Below, piece by piece: positions 1 to 11,204 of a stretch of DNA of 64,000 nucleotides. The stretch lies in contig NC_068360.1 in NCBI RefSeq assembly GCF_020536995.1, positions 19,126,589-19,190,588 on the forward strand. Reading direction: 5' to 3'. A program made the position numbers and the translations under genes. Position 1 is the stretch's first letter. Each line of letters starts with the position of its first letter. The stretch comes from Dreissena polymorpha (taxonomy: Eukaryota; Mollusca; Bivalvia; Myida; Dreissenidae). The notes under the pieces are model-generated. The model had not been told where the DNA came from. It saw nothing but the letters and a program-made list of their open reading frames with translations, and did not search any database.

Positions 1-332
1 ATTGCCGTCTTTGTACAAATTTACTTTCAAAATCAGAGTAGTTTTATTTCGATTCTGTGCTTAGCGTTCAATTAGCAGCCATTTTGTTTTACGGACCATC
101 TCTCAAAGTCCAAATGAATTAGATCGACATTCGAAAATACAAAGAGACTCCAACAAGTTATAAATTTGAGTAACCCATTTCAAAAAAAATCCCCTTTCCT
201 ACATCTTCGACAGTTTTACACTTTAAAAAGCTTAAATCTATATTTTCACCGTGTTTACAAAACGCATCAATGCTTCTATTTAGACCGTGACCTTGTTGTT
301 ATATATGCTACCTAATACCTTGTTTCTGCCAG
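1..332. other. Gene-free left edge
   Basis: AT-rich sequence with no open frame, RNA gene or repeat that I can recognise. It ends at a pyrimidine-rich tract followed by CAG (318-332), a possible plus-strand splice acceptor for the next entry. Confidence 0.4.
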
Positions 333-498
333 GGTCAAGACGACTCAAACAAAGACGGTCATAATCGTTACCCTGTTTGTAGGACCAGTAGCAGTCCCAA
401 CAAATTACGCTTTAAATCCACCACAAATATTCGTTGAAATCCAACATGGCGCTGGCATATTGATTCTGAAACCCAATAATTACAGTGCACATACATAA
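333..498 (+). CDS. Possible terminal exon, unidentified (weak)
   Basis: After an acceptor-like pyrimidine tract and CAG at 318-332, a frame starting at 334 stays open for 54 codons to a TAA at 496-498. It reads like ordinary protein, with proline-rich and hydrophobic stretches (for example PPQIFVEIQHGAGILILKP). I do not recognise a family and see no partner exon in the window; any upstream exons would lie to the left. The opposite strand also has an open frame here (368-562), so chance openness is quite possible. If real, it would be the only plus-strand gene in the window. Confidence 0.15.
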
Positions 499-1257
499 GA
501 AAAAAAGTGCGATAATAAAACGTCTTCATGATTACCAATACGATTATAATAATACATAGCATTAAGAGTTATACCGTGAATATTTGTTCTCAATGATGTG
601 ACCAAATTTTTTTAAGATAATGTCGAGCTCGAGAAAATACTTAATTTCTCACTTTTCGAAGAACATTATTCTCGGTGTAAGAGAGCAAATAAATATTATT
701 CATTCACTCAAACGGCACCGTTTCAAAGTATATTGAAACAAGTATATTATAGCATCTTACACGTACTACTGCAAAAAAGTATTCATTAAACATAAATAAA
801 AACATGCACATGTTGCTGATATAGAAAACAATTTATATACAACTCTTACATTACTATAATAATCAGTAAATTACATTGTGCGTTTTGTATTTCCTAATAA
901 AACGCCAATGACGACCTAAAATTGTATATAGTAATACAGGCAGAAATCTTTAAACCGATTTCACTAAATCACAGCAGGAAAGATCGCGTAGTTTTAATTA
1001 TAAAGACATGCTCTTTTGTTCATGAACCATACAGGCAGAGTATGCTGCTTCATATCAGTGTTTTTTTACACAAATTACATTACTATCGTATTTGATTTTT
1101 TAAAATAAATAATACACTATAATTTACAATAAGATTATTATATCTCTCAAAGAAATATATTGTTCTGCAGAAAATGTAATAACCCTTACCAATACACTGA
1201 AGCAATTATGATTGTATTATAATTATATAATATAATTGTAGCAATTTTGTGTATTCT
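499..1257. other. Intergenic, nothing recognised
   Basis: About 70-75% A+T by eye. No gene, structured RNA or terminal repeats were seen. Confidence 0.4.
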
Positions 1258-1452
1258 TGCGTAGAAGTTGTACTTGATGTGGTCGTCGAACTTGACGTAA
1301 TACTTGGTTCTCTTTGTGGTGTAATGATGTAAAGTTTGATGTTGTCTTTGATGACATAGTACTTGTTGATTTGCCGTTGATTGCAATGCGTTTTTACAGT
1401 TGTTGTAATGGTCGTTGTAGAGTCTACGAGTTTAACAAGTTGGCACAGTATT
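1258..1452 (-). pseudogene. Decayed Ser/Thr-rich exon, paralogue of ADAMTS-like exon 12
   Basis: On the minus strand this segment resembles the Ser/Thr-repeat exon at 51490-51849. Both share GTT-GAT-GAC-type repeat units and a well matched stretch around the splice acceptor (1395-1450 against 51828-51885). In the real exon the acceptor reads CTACAG followed by CGGCC; here the equivalent position reads CTACAA, so the acceptor AG is gone. The nine-residue repeat is degenerate and shorter. I read this as a remnant of a duplicated copy of the 3' half of the metalloprotease gene, no longer spliced. A diverged but functional copy is less likely given the lost acceptor. Confidence 0.55.
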
Positions 1453-1875
1453 GATTGATACCCAACATCAATGAGAAAAATTACTTCTCAACATGAGATT
1501 TGCAATTGATTTGGTTCAGAAGAATATCAAAAATTCAAACAAGTAAACCACAACAATATTTATACTTTATCAGGGCTAAAAGCAATGAATACGGTTCGAA
1601 TTGATTGCAGTTATATTCGTTTTGATGTATTTGTTTGGGTTTTAATCATTCCGAAATTAAAACACTACCTAACTTTAAATAATACTATACTTTATTTCCC
1701 TTACGTATACTGACATTATATGTTGTATTGTTCCAAATATATTGCACTATGAATGCAACAACGTTTCACGATAGTTTATAATCACACCGATAGGATATCA
1801 ATATATTATTAATGCACATTACTCTGCTTTGAGCAAACATAAACGTCTGCCTAACCGAAAGGTATTGGGTATATA

Positions 1876-1918
1876 TTATGTAGTTATTCCTTGATAGGCA
1901 GACGCCTTGTTTTTAACT
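1876..1918 (-). pseudogene. Decayed spacer exon, paralogue of ADAMTS-like exon 11
   Basis: The run TTATTCCTTGAT followed by AGACGCC matches the core of the spacer exon at 52181-52241 (52205-52232) in the same order and orientation relative to the Ser/Thr exon remnant. The frame around it no longer supports the peptide [13 protein letters not shown] coded by the intact exon, and no clean acceptor/donor pair is seen. Together with the 1258-1452 remnant this shows collinear duplication. Confidence 0.45.
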
Positions 1919-2009
1919 ATCGAAAAAAACATTAACAAATATAGGAGTAATGCAATTTTAGAGACAATTCTAAGATAGATATTCTTGTTATCATCATCTT
2001 TAAATTATA

Positions 2010-2090
2010 AACTTGATTAAAGCTGGTTCACCGCCTTGGTCCATGAACTCTGATGCCTATATACCCGAGATATGTAAATAGATGTATAGA
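2010..2090. repeat. Dispersed non-coding repeat fragment
   Basis: The block with 'gattaaagctgg-tcaccgcc' and 'ctatatacccgagatatg' recurs, diverged, at about 41478-41570, 52400-52475 and 56185-56260. The 52.4 kb copy lies in the equivalent intron of the intact metalloprotease gene, so it may also reflect the segmental duplication. No termini can be defined. Confidence 0.4.
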
Positions 2091-2230
2091 CATGTCATTT
2101 ATGAGGTCGCATGTGGTCATCGGTAAAAGCTGGAGATTATCAATTTGTCACCCAAGCCAATATATTGGCGTATATTCGGGGAACAAAATGGATTATTCCC
2201 TACAATACCTCTTGTCATTATGAATCGATT

Positions 2231-2418
2231 TCAATGAAATTCCATTTTAAATGGATTTAAAAGGACATACAGTGATTTACCCATTGACTCAAAATCTGTA
2301 CCTGCGCCAATGTATTTGTCAGCGCCAATGCGTCCGGCGAAAATCAGGTTCGAACACACCTCCCAAGCCCTCGGGACCATCACTTTACTTTTGGGCGAGG
2401 GCGTAGGAAAGACAGACA
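2231..2418 (-). repeat. Paralogous block shared with 54590-54800
   Basis: Clear similarity to 54590-54800. Both keep an open minus-strand frame containing EVCSNLI, then AGR, GADKY and a Gly-rich end. Two readings are possible: a coding exon remnant, or a tRNA-derived SINE (a box-B-like GTTCGAAC motif sits at about 2350). The intact metalloprotease model does not need this block as an exon, so I favour a repeat. Confidence 0.35.
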
Positions 2419-2673
<255 letters not shown>

Positions 2674-2699
2674 CAACTTGCGATAAACTGTTTATCTGT

Positions 2700-3379
2700 T
2701 TTTTAAAATAAATAGCTTATTCCGCAAATTCGAACTTTTCGCAAAAACTTTCCTATATTGCATCCCTGGTTTCTTAAAAAGCTAGGTAAGCCATTTATGT
2801 CCAAACTGAAAAGTAACGTACTCATTACGTCCCTTTCATACGGTCCGAAATTGCATCTGAAACATCGGTTGATAACAAATTAGCATTTCATTTTTATCTT
2901 GAACCGAAACACAGATCTGCATGTACTCAAACATAAAATATTTCCCTTAATCCAAATATTCTTTAGATTTATAAGTAGACCTTTGCTGCTCTAAACATCG
3001 TATGCGGGTTATTTTAAGTACTTTGATTTAACATAAAATCTTTTTCCCGATTTTGCCTATGATATTATGACAAAAATATATACATTGATCCGTAAAATAA
3101 CTTCTCCTTCCATAAGCGAAAAAAAATGCATTACATACTAGTCGCCGCACTTCAGTGCGACGCCAATGACATTAATCCGGTTGTAAACATCCATTATCAA
3201 AGTTTAACAAGATGAGCGAAAACAGGGTCGAAGTCTGTAGAATAGCGCGCTTAAATGTCCGAAAATTAAGAGACATTAATTATTGACGAAAACCCGTATG
3301 CCCGAAAATTAAGAGTCACGAAAAATAATTAGTTTGGCAAAAAAGAGGGTGTCCGAAAACATAAAGTGTTAGAGTGTAC
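2700..3379. other. Intergenic, nothing recognised
   Basis: No supported gene. A short near-repeat, 'ccgaaaattaagag', occurs twice at 3259 and 3303. Confidence 0.4.
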
Positions 3380-3830
3380 TAAGAAAGTTTGAGCATCATA
3401 TAAGATATAAAATAATTTTAAAGTGGTGTTTTTTATAAACAAAAAGATGCTGACATTGGTGCTTATAAAAGCCCATTTTATTATTTGTCTATTAAACAAC
3501 GTGTATAATTTCATAGAAAGTTGAGATGTGGTGGAGATTGATTTTGAATATTTACTTTTCAAGTAACCACTATCTTGGAAACGCAAAATCATGGATTCGG
3601 GTTTGTGAATATGGACATTCTTTGTGGTATTTTGAGTGAGAACGTGTATGATTACATTACGACTATAACGATAAATATACTTGTTAAGTATGAATATATT
3701 TGTATGAAAACTAGCGTCTGCAGGTTATGTTCGGTCGTGTTGTGAAAGACAATCACACAATGTCCACGATGTGTAAAATTTTCAAAATGCCACTCGCCCT
3801 GTAGTTCTAGTGATTGCAAATCCTTCCGCG
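3380..3830. repeat. Paralogous flank block P, copy 1
   Basis: Matches 16560-17065 over several hundred bases, including 'ccactatcttg-aaacgc', 'tatggacattc' and 'aaaatgccactcgccctgtag'. In copy 2 the block lies upstream of the second C1q gene. Its presence here, before the first C1q gene, marks the remains of one more duplication unit to the left. Confidence 0.65.
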
Positions 3831-5005
3831 CCCGTTTAATGAAAAAGTAGTTCCTAATGTCGCGTAAACTGATTACATTTAGGAGATGAGTTAAAAGAGT
3901 AGTTTATTCACATAATTGCAAGCTTACACATTCACAAAGTGCAAACTTGAAAATCAAACAAACAAAACTATAACAAATTCACGTTACACAAGTATAAATT
4001 ATGATGACTTTATTAACCATATTTGGACAATTTCCCACAACGGATCGGATTCGATTTTTTTTTCAAATTTTACCGAAATATCATAAAATCAAATACTCTG
4101 AGCATGTTTGATGACATAAGAACCATGATGTCCCTAAAACACTCTCCCGAGATCAAGGTTAGCAGATTTACGAAGATTTTAGGTGTTGAACTACTTTTTT
4201 AATTCATGTTACCCAGTTTTGAAGTGTTAATAAATATTGTCCATTCTTACAAAATTTCATCAAGTTTGAATATTGAAATTGCTCTTTTTGTTAAGCAATC
4301 AATTGAATATAAATCTAAGTAAAGGACAGTCTTGCGAATGACACAACTAAATCGAACGCTTTTAACACACGGCTAAGATCTTGGCCAGTATGTAGATCAG
4401 CTTTTATACATTTAGGAAAAAACACATTAATATTACAATATAAAACATACATTGAATCACTTGGTACTGCTATTAAAGATAAATGAACATTTTAAAAATA
4501 TTATTTTAATATATACATTCGATTTTGGATCAGAAATCCGTATTTATGAACCGATTTTGCATAATATTAAATATATATATGTATATATTCTATATTGATG
4601 GTAAATATTGATGAGTTTATGTAAATATAATTTATCATATACAAATAAAATAAATATGTTTTACATCGTTCTTAGTCATATAATTTATGTTAGAGTTAAT
4701 TTCTTATTAAGAGTTACATTTAAACGTAAGACGTTTCAAATAAGTGAACGTCATAAAAGATATCTATTGAATATGTTTAACATGTCGGTTTTACATTATT
4801 GTACAATTCTTAACTAAACCAATACGCAACAAAAAAGTAATTAGGCATTGATAAAAGGACGTAATGTCAATTTTTATATACCTTATGACTTTTATATGTC
4901 TTTCAATGAATATACACATTTGCATTTCATCATAATTGCATTCGCGTTACAAACATGCCATGTAACCGTTCGCGTAGTATTTTACATATTTCAAAGTATT
5001 GCCTT
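3831..5005. other. 3' flank of the first C1q gene
   Basis: AT-rich, including short TA runs near 4570-4590. No gene supported; the open frame at 4608-4817 is AT-driven with no recognisable features. The 3' UTR of the C1q gene presumably starts at its right edge. Confidence 0.4.
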
Positions 5006-6185
5006 TTAATTGCGAATCAACATTCCAGCAAAACTGTTCCAATAGTTGACATCATCTTGGTAGACCCCATTATCGGGTAGAGTAGACCTCACCCAGACCT
5101 TTTCTCCCATTGCAACCATAGCAAAAGCTTGCATAGTCACGCAACCATAATAGTTCGCATGCCCGTGTTGTGATCTTTGTACAGATTTGCCGTCATGGAC
5201 AATTTCAAAATAAGACGTTTTTCCACTTATTGTGCAGTACTGTACGGTAAACATATATACGCCCGCTACGGATGCTGTAAATTGTCCAGTGTCAGGATCA
5301 TATCCTCCGCTTACGTTAACAAGGACAGTCTTGAACACAACAGCCTGGTGTTTAGTATATGTGAACGAGCCACTAGGCTGAAGACGGGCATAGAACATCA
5401 CCACGGGTACAACACTCCCAGCTGAAAGAACATGTGTTTATCTAAAGTTAGTTTTAAAATGTTATGTTAAATGTAATTCGCCAGAACAATCGCAAAACAA
5501 TGTATTCATATTTCTGTAAAAACAAATTGTTTAAAGGAAATTCTAGTGATAGAATACGCGTTTGTTTTTCCAGAAATAACGGTTTTATGATTAATGAATG
5601 ATTTTGAAATTAATACAAATAATAAAACAACCAATTTTAACATACTATAGCAATAAAATCAAGATATAACATCATAAAAAGAAAATATTATGAGTCGCTT
5701 AAAATCGAGATTTACAACTAAATAGTACCTCGTAAAATATCCACTTCCTTCGACATCTTTCCCAAAAATGACTGGATCGAGGAGTTCATTTCTGCAACAT
5801 TTGCTGAGACATTCCTCGTCCCTAAGTTGATAAAGTCGTCAACGTTACTTCTAAGTTTCTGCTTCATAACTTCAAAATCCTTAACATTCTCTGACACGAG
5901 CAACTTGACAGTTTCAGAGACGTTCTGTTTCGTTACTTCCAGTCCTAGTATGACGTCATTTAGTGTGTCGTGTTTGTCCTTGATTTGCGTCAAAGTATGT
6001 TCAACTTTTGCCTGAGTTTCCGTTATCTTGTCCAATGTATCTTTCAGAGCCAACTCGTTTCGGATAACCCTTTCTAGCAGCTTCTCTTCATACTCATATT
6101 TCGAGCATACAGGACAAGACGGCTCCAGAGCAAATGATATTCCGAGTATGAATAAAAATATCCAAGAGCCCACACAATTCAGCAT
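5006..6185 (-). CDS. Secreted coiled-coil C1q-domain protein (two exons, intact)
   Basis: Exon 1 runs 6185-5729 and exon 2 runs 5421-5006. The 307-bp intron starts GTACT and ends CTTTCAG; the junction is phase 1 and the product is 290 residues. Residues 1-20 are a signal peptide, followed by EPSCPVC (Cys 24 and 27), then a long heptad-like coiled coil from about 30 to 150 with sequons at Asn 88, 125 and 134. From residue 158 a C1q globular domain fits the family signature: F, five residues, N, four, Y, six, F, five, GVYMF. There is no collagen region. By family knowledge such proteins are secreted, form trimers through the C1q domain and act as pattern-recognition lectins in bivalve immunity; the ligand here is unknown. 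The ATG was chosen because it begins the signal peptide. Confidence 0.93.
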
Positions 6186-7220
6186 TGTTGTATATTTATT
6201 GAAATGCGTTGCCTTCGTAACGACGTTGACAAGATGCAGGGATCAAATGTACTTGGAACTTCTTCTCAACACGTTTAAATAGAAAGGCTTGTTTACGGTG
6301 AAGAAAGCAGAAGTGGCATCACGAAAATTCATGCTAATGACATTAAATGTTAATTACAACGGGTTGAAATGTGTTTATGATTTTGTCTCTTTTCATCGAT
6401 GTTATTATAAAGAGATATACCGCATGCGTCGAAACAAGTCTCTTTACATCAGACTTTTAATTGCACTGTAAATTAATGACCGGTATCTCTGCATGATATA
6501 ACGATCCAAAACAGATGCCTACCGGTCGACATCATAGCTCCGACAGAAACATTCTTAAGCGGAATTCCATAATTATGCTGGCAAAAAAAAAGAGGTAAAA
6601 CGCTTAATAATCCAAGCGTATCGCCTGGAATCCTGTAATGAATTATAAGTTTCTAAAAAATATCAACATCATTTTTTTTTTACTTTAACGACCTGGATTG
6701 TTTAATGATTTTGCATTGATTTTTCCCAACAAGACACTAATTCAGTATTTCTTGAGTAAGATAGTTTTATGAGCAATGTGCGAACAACAAGAAAGATATT
6801 TAATAATAATACACTTTAAACAATTCACTGATTAATGTGTGTTCAACACCATGAGCGTTTGAATCTCGTATTGTGCAAGTTCGATGCACTATTTTACAGT
6901 CTTACTCCATGAATTGATGTTTGTACGCTTTTCGTTTTGAAATTTGAAAAACATAACAAAATGAACAAAGATTAAAATACATTTGAGTGTGTGAAATAGC
7001 GACTTACATAATTTAAAAAGCTACGCCCCAAACCATAACTCAAATACCTTGAATGGACTATAACAGATTTTCGAAAAAAATTAAATGTCATAAACTTGTT
7101 AATATGTACTTACACTAAGAACTCAAGCATTATTTTAATATCAAGAAAAAAACGTGTTTTTTTAACACTGCACTTTTCGCGATTCTAACAAGATACCTTA
7201 GAAACTTTTTGTGTTCTTGA
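6186..7220. repeat. Paralogous upstream flank, unit 1
   Basis: Collinear with 14838-15805: 'ggtgaagaaagcag', 'accggtcgacatca', 'acattcttaagcggaattcc' and many further matches. It is the 5' flank of the C1q gene, carried along in the tandem duplication, and contains no gene. The open frame at 6289-6471 is not conserved in the paralogue. Confidence 0.75.
6273..6282 (-). promoter_or_regulatory. TATA-like element of first C1q gene
   Basis: CTATTTAAAC on the minus strand, 88-97 bases before the ATG. The same decamer sits 81-90 bases before the ATG of the second C1q copy, and a related AT box lies before the fourth. Each is followed by a conserved GAAGAAG-type tract. Promoter role is inferred from conservation. 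Confidence 0.5.
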
Positions 7221-7769
7221 AACAGTTTGGAAATTTGTTCTTAATGAAATTATCAAAGATGATTTTAGTCTTTGACAACGTTTGTTCTAAAAGGGCTAAT
7301 GGGTGCATTAATTACGTTTTGTTTAATTCCCTACAATAATTGCCTCAACATATTAATTATGTGGTTCGGGTAAAAAAAAGAAGATACAGATGGTTTTCTA
7401 TTTCAGAGGAAAGGACCTTTCTGTACGAACGTCAGGAAAGAAGGTGCATACGAGCTTAAACATGCTACATTTTGTCACAAGAAAAATCATTGATTATGTT
7501 TAATGTAAATTTACGAGAATAAATGGAATGGTACTGATCTTGACAACATCAACGAGGGTGATACTAATTCAGTTAATTGTAGCTGAACAGGATGCCTGGT
7601 TGACAGACCGTGTTTTAGTGATGGAGTAAGTTTCAATTTAAGGTTCAACTAGCCATTTGTTTGCTCATTATAAAAACTTAAAATTATTTCCATGTTTTTA
7701 AAGTGGATCATTAAATGCAATTTATCATTACTACGCATTGCAAACAAAGGGGGATTTTATAAATCACAG
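7221..7769. other. Unit-1-specific sequence next to the GTGA array
   Basis: This stretch and the adjoining array have no counterpart at the equivalent junction near 15800-15840 in unit 2. No gene or terminal repeats identified. Confidence 0.45.
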
Positions 7770-8645
7770 TAAATAAGTAAGTGAGTAAGTAAGTCAGTGT
7801 GTGAGTAATTGAGTTTTATTTGGGTGAGTGAGCGAGTGAGTATATAAGTACATGAGTGCGTGAATTAGTAAGTGAGTGATTTAGCGATTGAGTGACTCAG
7901 TGAGTTAGTAAGTTAGTGAGTTTGGGTTTGAGTGAATGTATTTGAGTGAGTGAGGGAGTGGGAGATTGGGTTAGTGGATTCGGGTCGGTGTTTGGGTAAA
8001 ACTAAGTACAACTAAATAGGGGTTTAACACCCACACTAAGTAAATTGAGTGGGTGAATTATAAAGTGAGTGAGTGATAGAGTGAGTGAGTGATAAAGTGA
8101 GTTATAGAGTGCGTGAGTGGAAGAGCTAGAGAGTGAGTGATTTAGTAAATGAGTGAGTGAGTTTGTTAGTGAGTGAGTGAGTGAGTTCGTGAATAAATGC
8201 GTTAGTGAGTAAGTGAGTGAGTGAATGAGTGTGTGAGTGAGTGAGTAAGTGAGTGAGTTAGTGAGTGAGTGAGTGAGTGAGTGAGTGAGTGAGTGAGTGA
8301 GTGAGTGAGTGAGTGAGTGAGTGAGTGAGTGAGTGAGTGAGTGAGTGAGTGAGTGAGTGAGTGAGTGAGTGAGTGAGTGAGTGAGTGAGTTAGTGAGTTA
8401 GTGAGTTAGTGAGTGAGTTAGTGAGTGAGTGAGTGAGTGAGTGAGTGAGTGAGTGAGTGAGTGAGTGAGTGAGTGAGTGAGTGAGTGAGTGAGTAAGTGA
8501 TTGGTGAGTGAGTGAGAGTGAGTGAGTGAGTGAGTGAGTGAGTGAGTGAGTGAGTGAGTGAGTGAGTGAGTGAGTGAGTGAGTGAGTGAGTGAGTGAGTG
8601 AGTGAGTGAGTGAGTGAGTGAGTGAGTGAGTGAGTGAGTGAGTGA
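7770..8645. repeat. (GTGA)n array with degenerate left flank
   Basis: Near-perfect GTGA/GAGT units from about 8150 to 8645, interrupted by GTTA variants at 8390-8425 and a phase change at 8500-8517. To the left (7770-8150) the same unit is increasingly degenerate. The Ser-Leu-Thr-His repeat open frame on the minus strand is an artefact. A second array of the same unit lies at 36191-36276. Confidence 0.95.
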
Positions 8646-8696
8646 GAAACTAATTTTTGAATAGATCTTTGAATAAAATAAAATAAAATGAATAAA

Positions 8697-9500
8697 GCGT
8701 CATCTTTCCAAACAAACAAAAAACACTCAAGGAAATCGTTAACCTAATGACTATTTGTAATAATCAATAATTATCTCATTACTTTCTGAAGTTTATTTAG
8801 TAAGTAAACTGTTAATCCTGCCCTAAGAAAAATATTCCACCAACAGACATGCAACAAGTAAGATGCATTTTATACAAACGTCATAGTTAGTTTTCTTTGT
8901 GGAGAAATGTAGTTTTGTCGTTGTCTTTCCGTCCGTCAATCATAAAATTGTAGGGACTAAATCACAGAAACTATATAAGATTTCAACATGGAACTTGTCG
9001 GGTGTATTGATACCAATGAGAAGAAGTTGTATACATAACCGTACACTTTCTTAAATTAAAGTTATTGACCTTTGTTGCTTTTGAATTATGTAACTTTAAT
9101 ACAATTAAGGGTTTGATAATTTTTAATCGTGACTCTACACTGTTCATTAATTACGATATATATGAACTGCGATCGAAGCCATCCACATAAAAGTTTAACC
9201 GTCTTCATAAGCTTAAGAAGCTGTGCTACCGGTATTCAATAATTTTAATTTTTTGTGCATAACTATAACTGTGTTTAAGTTCCACATAAGGTTGTCAATG
9301 TATAAATATTGACTGACGTAATGCACTCGGTATATTTCCTTCAATTTTAAGTTACATAGATTATATTTGATATTTATTTATTCTTTCTCACCCGTAGGAA
9401 ATCTATACCCATCATTCCGAAAACGTGTAACGTTAAGAAAGTAAACATTTTACGTTTCTTCGTTTTCTCTCAATTACATCAATGCCAACGACCTATACGT
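8697..9500. repeat. Paralogous upstream flank, unit 1, distal part
   Basis: Collinear with 15836-16440 ('catctttccaaaca', 'gatgcattttata', 'tattgataccaatgagaag') and then with 17070-17145 ('cacccgtaggaaatct', 'cccatcattccgaaaa'). Block P, which lies between these two matches in unit 2, is absent here. No gene. Confidence 0.7.
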
Positions 9501-11204
9501 AAATGTGTGTTAACAGATCTTTAATAAAATCATAATATTGTTCATATCAAATTAAAATGCCCATTTTGTGTAATTTTTTTCTTCATATCGAAATGTACAA
9601 GATACAAAATATCTCAACAATAAAGAACTGAGACTGACAGAATAAAAAAGTAGCTTTTTTAAACAAAAAAATATCTTACGATTAACATAAGGTGCCTGTT
9701 TGCAAAAAAAAACATTGTTCTAAAGCAGTTGTGCCCACCTTTAATTTCGGAAAAAAAGATTTATCAAAGATCAAACACTGCGATTGGTTTAAACATCTCC
9801 GCCTCGCAACATTGCCTGGTAACACATGCATATAATAAGACAGTCCTGACTGTTTACTGGCACGTTTCTAATAAGATATTGTAACGAGCCGAGCGGTTCT
9901 TCTTTTTTTTCCTTATTGCAATGTGATAGCGGGCCTATTCTTGGTGTCAAACCAACTTTTCTTTCATTAAGTTGTATTTAAACATTTTAAATAAAATGGA
10001 CTCTGTTAAAATAAACTGAAGATAATAGCCTGAGTCATTTAATGACTCTCAAATAATAATTATAATAAACAACCAAATAAAGTTAAATAAATTTGTATTC
10101 TCTACTAACTTGCATCAATAGTACATGAATGCATTCAACAATTTATCATAAATAATACAATTCTCAAACTCACATGTACAATGCTCAATCAGTCTTAAAA
10201 CAGTACGATAAAATATCCCTATACCTTAGTCTTAAATCTTATTCAAAAACTCTATTATATGCAAAAATATGTAAAATGTTTCTAACTTACTTTTAATGAA
10301 AATGCCTGAAAATAATATTTATAAGAGAAACATTTATTAAGAAGAAGGTGCCTTTAATTCCAAAAAATCAGAGCCCCTGACTGTGGATTAACAGGGTTTA
10401 TATACTAAGGCTCCGAGCAGGTCCGAGCCTTGCGCAGTCATAACATTAATCCGAGCAATAACTCAACCGCGCACCATCCGCGGGTCTTTCGAGCGTAACC
10501 GAGCACCTCAAAATAAACAGAGTTACCGCCTAAAGTTTAAACAATAAAAACTTCATTAAAATGACTGGAAATGTTTTATTAAGTATAATAATAAGGTTTA
10601 GAACATATAAATGCACATGACTGTTATTATTTGATAAAAATCAAACCTCCGCATGATGAAGAAATGTACTGCGAAAATGCCAGATTAAACCGTCTGCTGA
10701 CAAGTTTGACAGAGGTCGTCAATGTACACTACCCATTATTGAACAAAAGGGTCAAAAGTCACTTCCTTTAAACATGACGTCTATTCAAACATGTGATCGT
10801 AGTGACCAACAAAAATGGATTTTACATGGATATGAACCATACAAATGGTAAATTAAGCATAACAGATATTGATAATAGGATGTTTAGTTTTATATGCAAT
10901 TAGAAATTATACTTGACATAGAGTTAAAATATAAAACATTGTCATAAAAACAAACATGTTCTCGTGACCTATTTAATTAAAATGTCAAAAATGGGGTCAT
11001 GACAATATTGTCTGTAGAAAAAATCCGGTTTTCCAAAGTGTTTAAGGCAGACACACTGTCGAGTTGCAAATTTGTATCGTCTTTTTTATATGACATTTCA
11101 ACATTTTCACTCGTGGAAAATTAACTCGCTTTGACGGACTAGCATATGAAGAATCTTTTTTTCTGACACTCGATTATTTTTTCACAAGTCAGACTAGCAT
11201 TTGA
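9501..11204. other. Unit-1-specific 1.7 kb, nothing recognised
   Basis: Unit 2 joins the sequences on either side directly near 17165-17180, so this stretch was either inserted in unit 1 or lost from unit 2. I could not find terminal inverted repeats, a target duplication or a coding frame. The part at 10370-10500 is more GC-rich than its surroundings. Confidence 0.4.

Noticed and set aside
8390-8719. Long Ser-Leu-Thr-His repeat open frame
   Set aside because: Translation of the GTGA array; no start context, no homology, no conserved paralogue.
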